This document shows, piece by piece, positions 41,119 to 51,214 of a stretch of 64,000 nt of DNA. Location of the stretch: NCBI RefSeq assembly GCF_004745595.1, contig NZ_SRLH01000001.1:62001-126000 (forward strand). The letters are read 5' to 3'. Numbering within the stretch: position 1 is the stretch's first letter; each line of letters starts with the position of its first letter. Both the position numbers and the translations under genes were made by a program. The notes beneath the pieces were generated by a model. That model had not been told where the DNA came from, did no database searches, and saw only the letters and a list, made by a program, of their open reading frames with translations. The DNA is from Flavobacterium humi. GTDB taxonomy: Bacteria; Bacteroidota; Bacteroidia; Flavobacteriales; Flavobacteriaceae.

Positions 41119-42069
41119 CTATAAATGAGTATAATATATACCGAAAGTATAAGATCCTTCCGGAGCCGGGCTGTATCTGTAAATGCCTTTCCTGAAAGTG
41201 GTTTTATACAGTTTTATGGTGTGTTTGAATACATTCGGGTCTATTGTCGTTTCCGTGTCAACCGTTATGATTCCGCTGGTTGCGGCGATTCCGTCTTCAG
41301 CGATCCATTCTTCGGTTAAGGTAGGTGTTGCCGGTGTTATGGCAGCACAGAAATAGTTCGCATTCAGTGCTCCGGTATATACCCTGTACACCACTTTATT
41401 GGTCGTAGTGTTGATTAAAGCTGTCCTTGGGGAACCAACCGGTGTTGCTGCATTTGCAAATAAACTTTGATCCACTTCGAGTAGTAAGGCATTATTGTTA
41501 TTGTATTTGAAAATAAGAGTATTACCGGTACAATTTTGAGTAGTCGCCGAATCATAATCAAAGTTCAGGTTCACGACATCCGTCCTGTAATTCCCGAATT
41601 CATAAGAATCATACACCACCTGTTTGTCAGGAGTATTGAAAGTAACGTTTTTAAATACGATATTGTGGTTGTAGGCGATAACGGTAGTCCCGTCTGTACC
41701 GAAAACCTGCGTAGTCGTGATTTCAACTGTCCCTCCGATAGCTTCCCATTCTTCCAGGACGGTTAAAGTTGGTGTTCCGCAGATAGTGGCAGTCGTGGCT
41801 GTTCCGCTGTATTTCCTGTATTTGATGGAAGTTGTACCTGTAATTGTGATGACCCTTGGCATATTGGCAGGGGTTACTGTGTTCTCGAAATTAGTGTCGG
41901 GAGTAGTAAGGACCAGGGCTTCCTGGGCATTTATTTTGTATAAAACATTGGAATCGGTACATTTTTGGATAGTAACATTTTCAAAGTTGAATGTTTCTAC
42001 AATGACATCACCATTATCACAGCCGGTTACTGCTAAAACGCTTATCAATAGTACCAGGAAATATTTCAT
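41119..42069 (-). CDS. Lipoprotein with two tandem repeat domains
   Basis: A 316-residue protein with lipoprotein signal MKYFLVLLISVLAVTGC (lipidated Cys17). The mature part is two copies of one domain, about residues 25-150 and 155-300. Each has, in the same order: a FNF/LNF strand, a Cys-Thr pair, a strand ending in ALxL, F-x-N-x-x-TP-x-x-x-PR, YRxYxG, a second Cys, and PTLxxEWxA-x-(D/G)G. The paired Cys in each copy may form a disulphide. No function is known to me. The start is the ATG at 42069, which begins the signal peptide. Confidence 0.8.
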   Translation of the reverse strand: MKYFLVLLISVLAVTGCDNGDVIVETFNFENVTIQKCTDSNVLYKINAQEALVLTTPDTNFENTVTPANMPRVITITGTTSIKYRKYSGTATTATICGTPTLTVLEEWEAIGGTVEITTTQVFGTDGTTVIAYNHNIVFKNVTFNTPDKQVVYDSYEFGNYRTDVVNLNFDYDSATTQNCTGNTLIFKYNNNNALLLEVDQSLFANAATPVGSPRTALINTTTNKVVYRVYTGALNANYFCAAITPATPTLTEEWIAEDGIAATSGIITVDTETTIDPNVFKHTIKLYKTTFRKGIYRYSPAPEGSYTFGIYYTHL

Positions 42070-42206
42070 ATCAATCAAATTTTAAACAAAAATACTATTT
42101 TTAAATTCTAATAAAAGTTTTGCCGGCCAATTTAATGAAATTTAAACGCCCTTACCCTGATTTTTCTTCAATGGCCCGCCTGGATGTTTTTTTGAAAAAA
42201 AATATG

Positions 42207-42214
42207 TAAGTTTG
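42207..42214 (+). promoter_or_regulatory. Candidate -7 element for the MFS gene
   Basis: TAAGTTTG matches TAnnTTTG, 32 bp before the ATG at 42247. A TTTG at 42191-42194 is only 12 bp away, too close for a standard -33. Confidence 0.3.
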
Positions 42215-42246
42215 GGCAACTAAACTAAACCAAACATTCTAAATTT

Positions 42247-43905
42247 ATGATTTCCGAAACCAACAAAACCAATTACCCTGCACTTTACACCCTGATTACG
42301 GTGTTCTTTTTTTGGGGATTTATTGCCGCAGGGAACAGTATTTTTATTCCTTTCTGCAAAAGTTATTTTTCGTTAGACCAATTCCAGTCCCAGCTGGTGG
42401 ATTTTGCTTTTTATACGGCCTATTACATCGGTGCGCTTTTGCTTTTTGCCCTTAGTGACTTGAGCGGGAAAGATATTGTTGGAAAATGGGGATACAAGAA
42501 AAGCATTGTCTACGGGCTGTTGTTTTCAGCCTTGGGAGCGGGAGCCATGATTATTGCCGTAGAGGCGAACCTATATGCAGGAATGTTGGTCGGTTTGTTT
42601 ATCGTAGCCTTGGGTTTTTCCTTGCAACAGACGGCTGCAAACCCTTTTGCCATTTTATTAGGAAACCCAAAAACTGGGGCCAGCCGTGTGAACCTTGGCG
42701 GAGGGATCAACTCCTTCGGGACTACTATTGGGCCGATTATTGTAGCATTGGCTTTATTTGGCGCAGCTACTTCCGTATCGGAAGAACAGATAAAAAGCCT
42801 GGAATTGAGTAAAGTCGTGATACTGTATACCGGCGTTGGTTTGCTCTTTATCGCTTCAGCCGCATTGTTTTATTTCTCTAAAAAAGTACCCGCAGGAATC
42901 GCTATCGAGCCTATGGAAAAAGCCAATAAGGCCCTGATGACACTGGTTGCGATGACCGTTCTTTTAGGAGCGTGCTTTGTTCCGATTTTCAAATCATACC
43001 AAATAGATGTCACTATTTTAAACGAGCAAGCTCTGGCAGATCTGGAATCCTACAGGATCCGTTTTTTGGTTTTGGCTTTATTTGTGGTTTTGGGAGGGAT
43101 ATTTTTCTCCTATGTATCCGCGCAAAAAAAATCTGAAGGTTGGGGTGCCATGCAATACCCACAGCTGGTTTTGGGGATGCTGGCCATTTTTACCTACGTT
43201 GGTGTAGAAGTTGCTATAGGAAGCAATTTAGGGGAGTTGTTGAAATTACCGGAATTCGGCAGTTTGGCTTCGTCCGATATCGCGCCTTATATTTCGATGT
43301 ATTGGGGAAGTTTGATGATTGGCCGCTGGGCCGGTGCCATAAGTGCTTTTAACTTAAGCGGTGCTAAAAAAACAATAGCCTTGATTATCGTCCCATTAAT
43401 CGCTTTCGGCGTTATCCTGAGCGTTAATATTATTTCAGGGAAAGATATGAAACCGTTGTATTACTACGTGGTTTGTGTATTGGCTCAAATAGGTGCCTTC
43501 TTTTTAAGTAAAGACAAGCCGGCCAGGACATTGATGATTTTCGGAAGCTTCGGGATTATAGCCATGCTAATTGGTTTGTCTTCCAGCGGGACAGTTGGGA
43601 TATATGCTTTCTTGGCGGGAGGTTTGGCCTGTAGTATCATGTGGCCTGCCATTTTCAGTTTGTCCATTATCGGATTGGGGAAATATACGTCACAAGGCTC
43701 TGCGTTTCTGATCATGATGATTTTAGGAGGTGGGATCATACCGCCAATCCAGGGCAAATTATCAGATATCATCGGAATCCATCAATCGTATATTGTCGCT
43801 GTGGTTTGCTTTGGTTACCTGACTTTGTTTGCCGTATTGGTCAAAGGAATCCTGAAAAAACAAAACATTGATGTGGATGTCATAGAAACAGAAGGAAGCC
43901 ATTAA
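42247..43905 (+). CDS. MFS transporter, FucP-like sugar permease family
   Basis: A 552-residue inner-membrane transporter of the fucose/glucose-galactose permease branch of the major facilitator superfamily. It opens [20 protein letters not shown] and has [46 protein letters not shown], the diagnostic block of FucP-type carriers. About 12 hydrophobic segments are present, with an inserted stretch between the two halves (about residues 265-300), which makes it longer than E. coli Fuc[15 protein letters not shown] in the second half is also family-typical. It should bring in a monosaccharide with protons; the sugar is not predictable, and no catabolic genes are beside it. Confidence 0.88.
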   Translation: MISETNKTNYPALYTLITVFFFWGFIAAGNSIFIPFCKSYFSLDQFQSQLVDFAFYTAYYIGALLLFALSDLSGKDIVGKWGYKKSIVYGLLFSALGAGAMIIAVEANLYAGMLVGLFIVALGFSLQQTAANPFAILLGNPKTGASRVNLGGGINSFGTTIGPIIVALALFGAATSVSEEQIKSLELSKVVILYTGVGLLFIASAALFYFSKKVPAGIAIEPMEKANKALMTLVAMTVLLGACFVPIFKSYQIDVTILNEQALADLESYRIRFLVLALFVVLGGIFFSYVSAQKKSEGWGAMQYPQLVLGMLAIFTYVGVEVAIGSNLGELLKLPEFGSLASSDIAPYISMYWGSLMIGRWAGAISAFNLSGAKKTIALIIVPLIAFGVILSVNIISGKDMKPLYYYVVCVLAQIGAFFLSKDKPARTLMIFGSFGIIAMLIGLSSSGTVGIYAFLAGGLACSIMWPAIFSLSIIGLGKYTSQGSAFLIMMILGGGIIPPIQGKLSDIIGIHQSYIVAVVCFGYLTLFAVLVKGILKKQNIDVDVIETEGSH

Positions 43906-43934
43906 GAAAAATCTTAAATATATATTAATGAAAG

Positions 43935-43979
43935 AATTCGGAGAAAGGTAATTTAGTACTTTTACTCCGAATTTTTTTT
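43935..43979 (+). terminator. Intrinsic terminator of the MFS gene
   Basis: Outer stem AATTCGGAG (43935-43943) / CTCCGAATT (43965-43973) with an inner AAAGGTA / TACTTT pairing, followed by seven or eight T. Confidence 0.8.
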
Positions 43980-43990
43980 ACCCTCACCCT

Positions 43991-45247
43991 ATGAAATTCA
44001 ACTGCATCAAAAATGTGTTTTTCTGCCTGGTTTTCAGCCTTTCTTTAGCACAATCCCAAAAGGAAATGTACAATTTGAGTATCCGGGCATATCAGGATAA
44101 AGACTTCGGGAAATTTTTAAAACTGACTCAAAAGCTTGACAGTATTCGGCCTTCGCATCCTACCTATACTTATAATTTAGCGTGTGCGTATGCCTTGAAT
44201 GAAAAGCCAAACGAAGCCCTATCTGTTTTGAAGCAATGCGTTTTAATGAACCACGCCCTTAATTTTGAAGCCGAAAACGATCTCTCTTCCCTAAAAAAAA
44301 CAGACGGCTATGCTGAAATTGTTGCATTGAAATCGGCACTCGAAATACCGGTTGCCACTTCTGAAAAGCAAGTGGTTTTATCAGAAAAAGAATTGCATCC
44401 GGAAGGTTTGTTGTATTTGAAAAATTCAAAGACATGGCTCGTTACCAGTATCCGGAACAGGAAAATCGTTTCATTTGACATACACACCGGAGCGTGCCAA
44501 GATTGGTTTGCAAGCCCGGACCTGCTTTCGGTTTTTGCCGTAAAAGCCGATAAAAAAGAGAAATTTTTATGGGCCTGTACTTCGGCTATGCCGGAAATGA
44601 AAGGGTATAACAAAGGGTTTGAAGGAAAATCCGAAATCATAAAGATTGACATCAAAACCAAAAAAATAGTAAAACGTTTCCCATTGCAAGGCAATCATGT
44701 GTTGGGGGATTTAGTGGTGGCAAAGAATGGGGATGTTTATATTTCAGATAGTGGAGAAGCCATTATTTTTAAAATTTCGGGCGATACAATCTCTATGTGG
44801 CTCGATTTGAAAAAAGAAGCGTTTAACCTTCAGGGATTAACTTTTAACGAAGGAGAATCACAGCTGTTCATTGCCGATTACATGAAAGGGATTTTAAGTA
44901 TTCGGATGTCAAACCCGGAAGGAAGGAACTGGTTGCAATTCCCCGAATCCAACACTGTCAAAGGCATCGATGGATTGCTTTGGTATAAAAACAGTTTAAT
45001 TGCCATCCATAACGGAGTGAAACCCATCAGGATTATGCGGTATTCGCTCCGGGACAATGAGATTATAGCTTCGGTAGCTTTGGACCATAACCGCCCGGAA
45101 TTTGATGAACCGGCTTTGGGGACCCTTTCAAACGGAAAGCTTTATTTTTTCGCGAATGCGCCATGGAAAGCCTATAACAAGGATTTTGACCTCGATCTGA
45201 CCCAATTTTCAAACCCAGTCTTATACACCAACACCTTAACGGAATAA
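43991..45247 (+). CDS. Exported TPR/beta-propeller protein of unknown function
   Basis: A 418-residue protein with signal peptide MKFNCIKNVFFCLVFSLSLAQSQ. Residues 25-105 form two TPR-like helical hairpins (YNLSIRAYQDKDFGKFLKL, YTYNLACAYALNEKPNEAL). Residues 125-415 are a propeller like SMP-30/NHL proteins: HPEGLLYLKNSKTWLVTSI, VLGDLVVAKNGDVYISDSGEAIIFKI, NLQGLTFNEGESQLFIADY, GIDGLLWYKNSLIAIHNG. Binding and a periplasmic sensor role are conceivable, but no substrate is indicated. The RarD-like exporter gene starts 6 bp later. Confidence 0.8.
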   Translation: MKFNCIKNVFFCLVFSLSLAQSQKEMYNLSIRAYQDKDFGKFLKLTQKLDSIRPSHPTYTYNLACAYALNEKPNEALSVLKQCVLMNHALNFEAENDLSSLKKTDGYAEIVALKSALEIPVATSEKQVVLSEKELHPEGLLYLKNSKTWLVTSIRNRKIVSFDIHTGACQDWFASPDLLSVFAVKADKKEKFLWACTSAMPEMKGYNKGFEGKSEIIKIDIKTKKIVKRFPLQGNHVLGDLVVAKNGDVYISDSGEAIIFKISGDTISMWLDLKKEAFNLQGLTFNEGESQLFIADYMKGILSIRMSNPEGRNWLQFPESNTVKGIDGLLWYKNSLIAIHNGVKPIRIMRYSLRDNEIIASVALDHNRPEFDEPALGTLSNGKLYFFANAPWKAYNKDFDLDLTQFSNPVLYTNTLTE

Positions 45248-45253
45248 CATTTT

Positions 45254-46147
45254 ATGCAAATCAATAAATATTACATATCTGCCTTTTCTTCTTTTTTTAT
45301 TTGGGGGTTTTTCAGCCTGGCGCTAAAGCCATTGCATGAGTATCCTTCTTTAGACATTCTTTTTTACCGCGTTTTTTACGGGACGGTTTTATTGCTGGCG
45401 ATCAATTTGTTTTTCAGGAAAGAAAAGCTTAAAAGTGACTTGAGGGTTTTTAATGATTTGGAAAAGAAGGTAAAATTCAAGACTTTTTTCTTAACTGTAC
45501 TTGGTGGTTTCTTGTTGATATTCAATTGGTTCCTTTTTATTTATGCGGTGAACCATGTGAGTTTGAAATCGGCTTCGTTTGCCTACCTGATTTGTCCCAT
45601 CCTGACCACCATCCTTGCTTTTTTTATTTTGAAAGAAAAGCTAAGCCAATGGCAATGGTTTTCGGTAGTTTTGTGCCTGATCAGTTGCGGGATCCTGTCT
45701 TATGGCGATTTGACAGGGCTTTTTTATAGCCTGGTCATTGCATTTACCTTTGCCCTGTATTTAGTGAGCCAGAGGAAAAACAACCAGTTTGACCGTTTTG
45801 TTGTGCTTACCGTTCAATTGGTGATTGCCTCGCTTGTTATTTTGCCTTTCTTCCCTTTTTACAGAGGAGAAACCCCGGCAGAGCCTTTGTTTTATATTTT
45901 ATTGATCGTGATTGTGGTGCTATTTACCATTATTCCGCTATTCTTGAACTTATATGCTTTAAAAGGCATGAATTCTTCTGCTGTTGGGATTCTGATGTAT
46001 ACCAATCCGTTGATTAACTTCCTGTTGGCGATTTTTTATTTCCACGAAGAAATCAACCAGGCACAAATTATCTCCTATTCTTTGATTCTTATTTCCGTGA
46101 TTGTTTTTAATGAAAAGCACTTCTTTAAGAGTAAAAAAATTAAGTAA
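45254..46147 (+). CDS. rarD: EamA-family transporter, RarD-like
   Basis: A 297-residue inner-membrane protein of the drug/metabolite transporter superfamily, RarD branch. It has ten predicted hydrophobic helices and the RarD-typical start YYISAFSSFFIWGFFSLALKPL, LLIFNWFLFIYAVNHVSLKSASFAYLICPILTTILAFFILKEKLS and PLFLNLYALKGMNSSAVGILMYTNPLINFLLAIFYFHEE. E. coli RarD was named for chloramphenicol sensitivity; the natural substrate is unknown. It is co-transcribed with the propeller protein upstream. Confidence 0.88.
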   Translation: MQINKYYISAFSSFFIWGFFSLALKPLHEYPSLDILFYRVFYGTVLLLAINLFFRKEKLKSDLRVFNDLEKKVKFKTFFLTVLGGFLLIFNWFLFIYAVNHVSLKSASFAYLICPILTTILAFFILKEKLSQWQWFSVVLCLISCGILSYGDLTGLFYSLVIAFTFALYLVSQRKNNQFDRFVVLTVQLVIASLVILPFFPFYRGETPAEPLFYILLIVIVVLFTIIPLFLNLYALKGMNSSAVGILMYTNPLINFLLAIFYFHEEINQAQIISYSLILISVIVFNEKHFFKSKKIK

Positions 46148-46207
46148 GAATTTTCTCTTCTTAATTAAAAAACTAAATTTACGTCTTATTCAAGAAAAAA
46201 AATACAA

Positions 46208-48946
46208 ATGAGAAAACAACTTATACTATTATCGCTTCTAATTGGAGTGCAAGTAGTAGCTCAAAAAAAACAAGCGGTCATTGCTGAAAAACCAATTTTC
46301 ATTTCTTCTATTGAAGGCATGAAGGAATATAGTTTGAAAAATGGCATGAAAGTACTTTTGATACCAGACGCCAGCCAAAGCAATATGGTGGTAAATATCA
46401 TCTATAACGTGGGTTCGCGCCACGAAGGCTATGGTGAGAAAGGAATGGCACACTTGCTGGAGCACATGCTGTTTAAAAGCACAAAAAAATTAGGCGACAT
46501 CAAAAAAATGTTGTCTTCAAAAGGAGGAAATGCGAATGGTACCACTTGGTTGGATAGGACAAATTACTATGAGATTTTCCCTTCTTCGGATGAAAACCTC
46601 AAATGGAGTTTAGAAATGGAGGCCGACAGGATGATCAACGCAACTATTTTACAAGAAGATCTGGATAAGGAATTTTCAGTGGTTAGGAACGAGTTTGAAA
46701 TAGGAGAAAACAATCCGCAATCGGTTTTATTGGAACGATTGGTTTCTACAGCATTTTTATGGCACAATTACGGAAACAGTACCATTGGTTCCAAAGAAGA
46801 TATCGAAAGGGTTAAAGCCAAAACATTGCGTGTTTTTTATGAAAAATACTACCAGCCGGACAATGCGACATTACTCATTGGCGGGAAGTTCGATACGGAG
46901 AAAGCCCTGGAATATATTGGAAAATATTTTGCCGGAATTAAAAAACCAGCCCGTGTATTGGAAAAAACCTATACCGTGGAACCAGCTCAGGACGGAGAAC
47001 GTTTCGTAGAATTGAAACGAAGTGGCGATGTGCAAACCATAGGCGCCATTTACCATACTATCCCATATGCCCATAAGGATTTTGCGGCCATCGATGCGCT
47101 TACGGAAATCTTAACTTCCGATCCGTCCGGTTACCTTTACAAGGCTTTGGTAGAAACACAAAAAGCCTCAAGCCTATACGCTTACCAACCCAACGTAAGA
47201 GATGCTAGCTACTTGTCGTTTACTGTAAATGTTCCCAAGGATAAAAGCCTGGATGAGGCCAAAAAAATATTTTTATCAGAGTTGGATAATATTAAAAATA
47301 AAACTTTTACACAAACAGATGTTGACAGGGCCAAGTCCAAACTCTTGAAATATATTGACAATACTAAGAACAATACGATCAACCTGACAATTTCACTTAC
47401 TGAAATTATCGGTGCCGGCGATTACCGCTTATGGTTTCTTTATAGGGATGCTGTCGAAAAGCTTACTTTAGAAGATATAAATCAAGTTGCCAAAAAATAT
47501 TTCCTTACCAACAACCGTACTTATGGCGTTTTTATACCTACAAAAGAAGAAGAAAGGGTAAAACCGGTTGAAGTGTCAGATGACAATATAGCCGCTTTAA
47601 CGCAGTCTTATAAGGGAAAAGCAACAGTAGAGGATACCGAAACTTTTGAAAGCTCTATTACAAATATTAAAAATAATCTAATCGAATATAAATTATCAAG
47701 CGGTTTGAAGTATGCGGTGTTAAAAAAACCGGTCAAAGGCAAGAAAGTAATGGCTGATTTCAAGTTTCCGGTAGGGAATGCTACCGATTTAAAAAACAAA
47801 TCTGAGGTAGGGTATATTGTCGCAGGTATGCTTAAAGCCGGTACTACCACTAAATCTAAAGAACAAATCCAGGATGCTTTAGACAAAATGAAGTCGGACA
47901 TCTCTTTCTTTTTTTACGGACAGACCTTATCGGTTCGCCTTACTACTTACGAAGAATTTGCGGTACCTACTTTTGATTTGCTCCAGGATTTATTGACCAA
48001 TTCGGTTTTCCCGGAATCAGAAATGATAAAGTTGATTACTGAGGAAAAAACAAACATCGAGGCTAATAAAAATGACCCTCAAAGTGTTGCTTTCGATGAA
48101 ATTGACAGAAGATCGAATAAATATGCAAATGACCATATTTTTTATAGTGCGTCTCCGGAGGAAAAAATTGCTTCTCTAAACAAAATTAAAAGAGAACAAT
48201 TAGTTGATTTTTACAAAACGATTTTAGGGGCTAACAATGGAATCGGAACCCTTATCGGAAACCTGGATGGTTCGGAAGCGACCAATCTTGTGGCCAAGAC
48301 ATTTGGAAGCTGGAATTCAAAATCCGTGTATGAAAAAGTACAGCCGGTTTATTTTGAAACCTCAAAATCGAATGATAAAATCAATACCCCAGACAAGGAG
48401 AATGCTGCTGTTGCGGGAAAAATCAGCTTTACTATGAATGTTAAGAACGCAGATTACCCGGCAATGGTCATGGCCAATGAAATGCTTGGAAGCGGTGGTT
48501 TTTTAACATCCAGGATCCCAATCCGTTTGCGTGAAAAAGAAGGGATTTCCTATGGAGCAGGATCTTATCTCAACATTCCTACAGATAACGAGGTTGCCTC
48601 TTTAGGATTCTATGCATTCTTTAATCCGACCAAAGTTGGAAAGGTAGAAGATGCCCTGGCGGATGAAATCAAAAAAGTAGTTACTACAAACGGTTTCACT
48701 GCTGAGGAGTTGAAAACGGCGATTGTGAGCTGGAAAAATGAAAGAAAAACAAGCCTTGGCCTTGACAGTTACCTATTGTACCTAATCAATACCAAACTTA
48801 ATTACGGCACTCCATTAGAAGACTTTGAAACGTTAGAAGCAAAAGTGGACCAATTGACTGCGGATCAAATAAACAATGTCATTAAAAAATATGTGTCATT
48901 AGATAAGGTAATTTTTATCTATGCTGGGGATTTTGCCAAAAAATAG
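46208..48946 (+). CDS. M16-family (insulinase-type) zinc metalloprotease
   Basis: A 912-residue exported protease made of two M16 halves. MRKQLILLSLLIGVQVVAQ is the signal peptide. The zinc motif HLLEH (82-86, HxxEH) lies in KGMAHLLEHMLFK, with the third ligand Glu expected near residue 160 (VVRNEFEIGENNP). The second half, from about residue 500, lacks HxxEH and has the R/Y substrate-grip region in PIRLREKEGISYGAGSY (about 775-791). Such enzymes degrade peptides within a closed chamber in the periplasm. A terminator follows, then dnaK. Confidence 0.94.
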   Translation: MRKQLILLSLLIGVQVVAQKKQAVIAEKPIFISSIEGMKEYSLKNGMKVLLIPDASQSNMVVNIIYNVGSRHEGYGEKGMAHLLEHMLFKSTKKLGDIKKMLSSKGGNANGTTWLDRTNYYEIFPSSDENLKWSLEMEADRMINATILQEDLDKEFSVVRNEFEIGENNPQSVLLERLVSTAFLWHNYGNSTIGSKEDIERVKAKTLRVFYEKYYQPDNATLLIGGKFDTEKALEYIGKYFAGIKKPARVLEKTYTVEPAQDGERFVELKRSGDVQTIGAIYHTIPYAHKDFAAIDALTEILTSDPSGYLYKALVETQKASSLYAYQPNVRDASYLSFTVNVPKDKSLDEAKKIFLSELDNIKNKTFTQTDVDRAKSKLLKYIDNTKNNTINLTISLTEIIGAGDYRLWFLYRDAVEKLTLEDINQVAKKYFLTNNRTYGVFIPTKEEERVKPVEVSDDNIAALTQSYKGKATVEDTETFESSITNIKNNLIEYKLSSGLKYAVLKKPVKGKKVMADFKFPVGNATDLKNKSEVGYIVAGMLKAGTTTKSKEQIQDALDKMKSDISFFFYGQTLSVRLTTYEEFAVPTFDLLQDLLTNSVFPESEMIKLITEEKTNIEANKNDPQSVAFDEIDRRSNKYANDHIFYSASPEEKIASLNKIKREQLVDFYKTILGANNGIGTLIGNLDGSEATNLVAKTFGSWNSKSVYEKVQPVYFETSKSNDKINTPDKENAAVAGKISFTMNVKNADYPAMVMANEMLGSGGFLTSRIPIRLREKEGISYGAGSYLNIPTDNEVASLGFYAFFNPTKVGKVEDALADEIKKVVTTNGFTAEELKTAIVSWKNERKTSLGLDSYLLYLINTKLNYGTPLEDFETLEAKVDQLTADQINNVIKKYVSLDKVIFIYAGDFAKK

Positions 48947-48968
48947 TGCTACCCCTTTGTAATACTGA

Positions 48969-49002
48969 AAAAATGCGTTGGTTTTCCGACGCATTTTTTT
49001 TG
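48969..49002 (+). terminator. Intrinsic terminator of the M16 protease gene
   Basis: Stem AATGCGTTGG / CCGACGCATT (one T-G wobble), loop TTTT, followed by eight T. Confidence 0.85.
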
Positions 49003-49041
49003 GATTTTGTATTTCTGCCAGACACAACATGACTTTTAAAA

Positions 49042-49103
49042 ATGACACCTTGTCATAAAAATAAAGCCAAAAAAATAAAAAACTGACAATTTATAGCTGT
49101 CAG
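49042..49103. promoter_or_regulatory. Two inverted repeats upstream of dnaK
   Basis: ATGACA-CCT-TGTCAT (49042-49056) and CTGACA-N9-TGTCAG (49083-49103) share the half-site TGACA/TGTCA. Relative to a start near 49135 they lie at about -93 to -79 and -52 to -32, where an activator of sigma-54 promoters could bind. Confidence 0.4.
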
Positions 49104-49108
49104 CAGTA

Positions 49109-49124
49109 TTGGCACAATGATTGA
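49109..49124 (+). promoter_or_regulatory. Sigma-54-like -24/-12 element of dnaK
   Basis: TTGGCACAATGATTGA has TGGCAC (the exact -24 consensus) and TTGA in place of TTGC; GG (49111-49112) and GA (49123-49124) are 10 bp apart. A start near 49135 leaves a leader of about 45 nt before the ATG at 49180. Confidence 0.45.
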
Positions 49125-49179
49125 CTTATCGACTACGAGTTATTAAAATGATTATACTAAAACTAAATATAATAAAAAA

Positions 49180-51060
49180 ATGGGTAAAATAATCGGAATT
49201 GACTTAGGTACGACGAACTCTTGTGTTTCTGTAATGGAAGGAAACGAAGCGGTAGTAATCCCTAATTCAGAAGGAAAAAGAACAACACCATCTATCATTG
49301 CATTTGTGGAAGGTGGCGAAATCAAAGTGGGTGACCCTGCCAAAAGACAGGCAGTAACTAACCCTACGAAAACGATTGCTTCTATCAAACGTTTTATGGG
49401 ACATACTTTTTCTGAAACTACTGGTGAAGCAAAAAGAGTACCATATTCTGTGGTAAAAGGAGACAACAACACACCACGTGTGGATATTGACGGCCGTTTA
49501 TACACGGCACAGGAATTGTCAGCAATGACACTTCAAAAAATGAAAAAAACAGCTGAAGACTATTTAGGTCAGACAGTTACGGAAGCGGTTATCACTGTTC
49601 CTGCATACTTTAACGATGCACAGCGCCAGGCTACGAAAGAAGCTGGTGAAATTGCAGGACTTAAAGTAATGCGTATCATCAACGAGCCTACTGCTGCTGC
49701 GTTAGCGTATGGTTTGGATAAAAAAGGTACAGACCAAAAAATCGCGGTATACGATTTAGGTGGTGGTACTTTCGATATCTCTATCCTTGAATTAGGAGAC
49801 GGCGTATTCGAAGTATTGTCTACAAACGGTGATACTCACTTGGGTGGAGATGATTTTGACCAAACGATCATTGACTGGTTGGCAGATGAATTCAAAGCAG
49901 AAGAAGGAATCGACCTTCGTTTGGATCCGATGTCATTGCAAAGAATCAAGGAAGCGGCTGAAAAAGCAAAAATCGAGTTGTCTTCTTCAGCAGAGACTGA
50001 AATCAACTTGCCTTACGTAACGGCTACGGCTTCAGGACCAAAACACTTAGTTAAAAAATTATCAAGAGCTAAATTCGAGCAATTGTCTGATGCATTGGTA
50101 AAACGTTCTATGGAACCAGTTGCCAAAGCGTTGAAAGATGCAGGTTTATCTACTTCAGATATTGACGAAGTAATCCTTGTAGGGGGTTCTACACGTATGC
50201 CAAGAATTGCTGACGAAGTAGAGAAATTCTTCGGTAAAAAAGCATCAAAAGGAGTTAATCCTGATGAGGTTGTGGCTATTGGAGCTGCTATCCAGGGTGG
50301 TGTATTGTCTGGAGATGTAAAAGATGTATTGTTACTTGACGTTACGCCTTTATCTTTAGGTATCGAAACTATGGGTGGTGTTATGACAACTCTTATCGAA
50401 TCAAATACTACGATCCCAACTAAAAAATCTCAAGTATTCTCTACTGCTGCAGATTCTCAGCCAAGTGTTGAAATCCATGTATTGCAAGGAGCTAGAGCGA
50501 TGGCTGCTGACAATAAAACAATCGGGCGTTTCCACTTAGACGGTATTCCGCCGGCACCAAGAGGAGTTCCGCAAATCGAGGTGACTTTTGATATCGATGC
50601 CAATGGTATCATCAAGGTTTCCGCTACTGATAAAGGAACTGGAAAATCGCATGACATCCGTATCGAAGCTTCTTCTGGATTGACAGCTGAAGAAATCGAA
50701 AAAATGAAAAAAGACGCTGAAGCAAATGCTGATGCTGATAAAGTTGCCAGAGAGCGCATCGAAAAACTGAACGAAGCTGACGGAATGATCTTCCAGACAG
50801 AAAGCCAATTGAAAGAGTTAGGTGATAAATTATCTGACGAGCACAAAACAGCTATCGAATATGCTTTGACAGAATTAAGAATGGCACACCAATCTCAGGA
50901 TTTGACTGCAATTCAAACAGGATTGGATAACATCAATGCAGCATGGAAAACAGCTACTGAAGCCATGTATGCACAAGGAGAGCAAGGTCAGGCTGCACAA
51001 CCGCAACAAGGTGATGCTACTGATAACACTCAGGATGTAGAATTCGAAGAAGTGAAATAA
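49180..51060 (+). CDS. dnaK: Molecular chaperone DnaK (Hsp70)
   Basis: The 626-residue Hsp70 binds exposed hydrophobic segments of proteins and refolds them by ATP cycles with DnaJ and GrpE. It opens [20 protein letters not shown]; other motifs are [38 protein letters not shown] and [13 protein letters not shown], and the linker [15 protein letters not shown] near 387-401, followed by the substrate domain with a Gln/Pro-rich tail ending DVEFEEVK. Codon choice is more uniform than in neighbours, as expected of a highly expressed gene. dnaJ and grpE are not adjacent, which is usual in Bacteroidota. The upstream region suggests sigma-54-type control. Confidence 0.98.
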   Translation: MGKIIGIDLGTTNSCVSVMEGNEAVVIPNSEGKRTTPSIIAFVEGGEIKVGDPAKRQAVTNPTKTIASIKRFMGHTFSETTGEAKRVPYSVVKGDNNTPRVDIDGRLYTAQELSAMTLQKMKKTAEDYLGQTVTEAVITVPAYFNDAQRQATKEAGEIAGLKVMRIINEPTAAALAYGLDKKGTDQKIAVYDLGGGTFDISILELGDGVFEVLSTNGDTHLGGDDFDQTIIDWLADEFKAEEGIDLRLDPMSLQRIKEAAEKAKIELSSSAETEINLPYVTATASGPKHLVKKLSRAKFEQLSDALVKRSMEPVAKALKDAGLSTSDIDEVILVGGSTRMPRIADEVEKFFGKKASKGVNPDEVVAIGAAIQGGVLSGDVKDVLLLDVTPLSLGIETMGGVMTTLIESNTTIPTKKSQVFSTAADSQPSVEIHVLQGARAMAADNKTIGRFHLDGIPPAPRGVPQIEVTFDIDANGIIKVSATDKGTGKSHDIRIEASSGLTAEEIEKMKKDAEANADADKVARERIEKLNEADGMIFQTESQLKELGDKLSDEHKTAIEYALTELRMAHQSQDLTAIQTGLDNINAAWKTATEAMYAQGEQGQAAQPQQGDATDNTQDVEFEEVK

Positions 51061-51077
51061 TCTTTCCCTATAAGAAT

Positions 51078-51108
51078 GGAAAACCACGCTAAACAGCGTG
51101 GTTTTTTT
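51078..51108 (+). terminator. Intrinsic terminator of dnaK
   Basis: Stem AAACCACGCT / AGCGTGGTTT with loop AAAC and a run of T; it lies 20 bp after the dnaK stop. Confidence 0.9.
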
Positions 51109-51214
51109 ATGTAGTATTGTGAAATGCTTTAGCAATCGCCCAAACGTGTCCAACCACGTCCGAAACGTCAGGTACCACGTCCTATAACGCCAGTCATGGC
51201 ATTATAAGTTTAAA

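Larger units (their letters stand above)
48947..49179. other. dnaK upstream region
   Basis: This 233-bp region holds the M16-gene terminator (48969-49002), two inverted repeats with TGACA/TGTCA half-sites (49042-49056 and 49083-49103) and a sigma-54-like site (49109-49124). I see no CIRCE element (the HrcA operator). Confidence 0.6.

Noticed and set aside
51141..51190. CRISPR-like array
   Set aside because: Units are only 9-12 bp, irregular and without true spacers; no cas gene is present.
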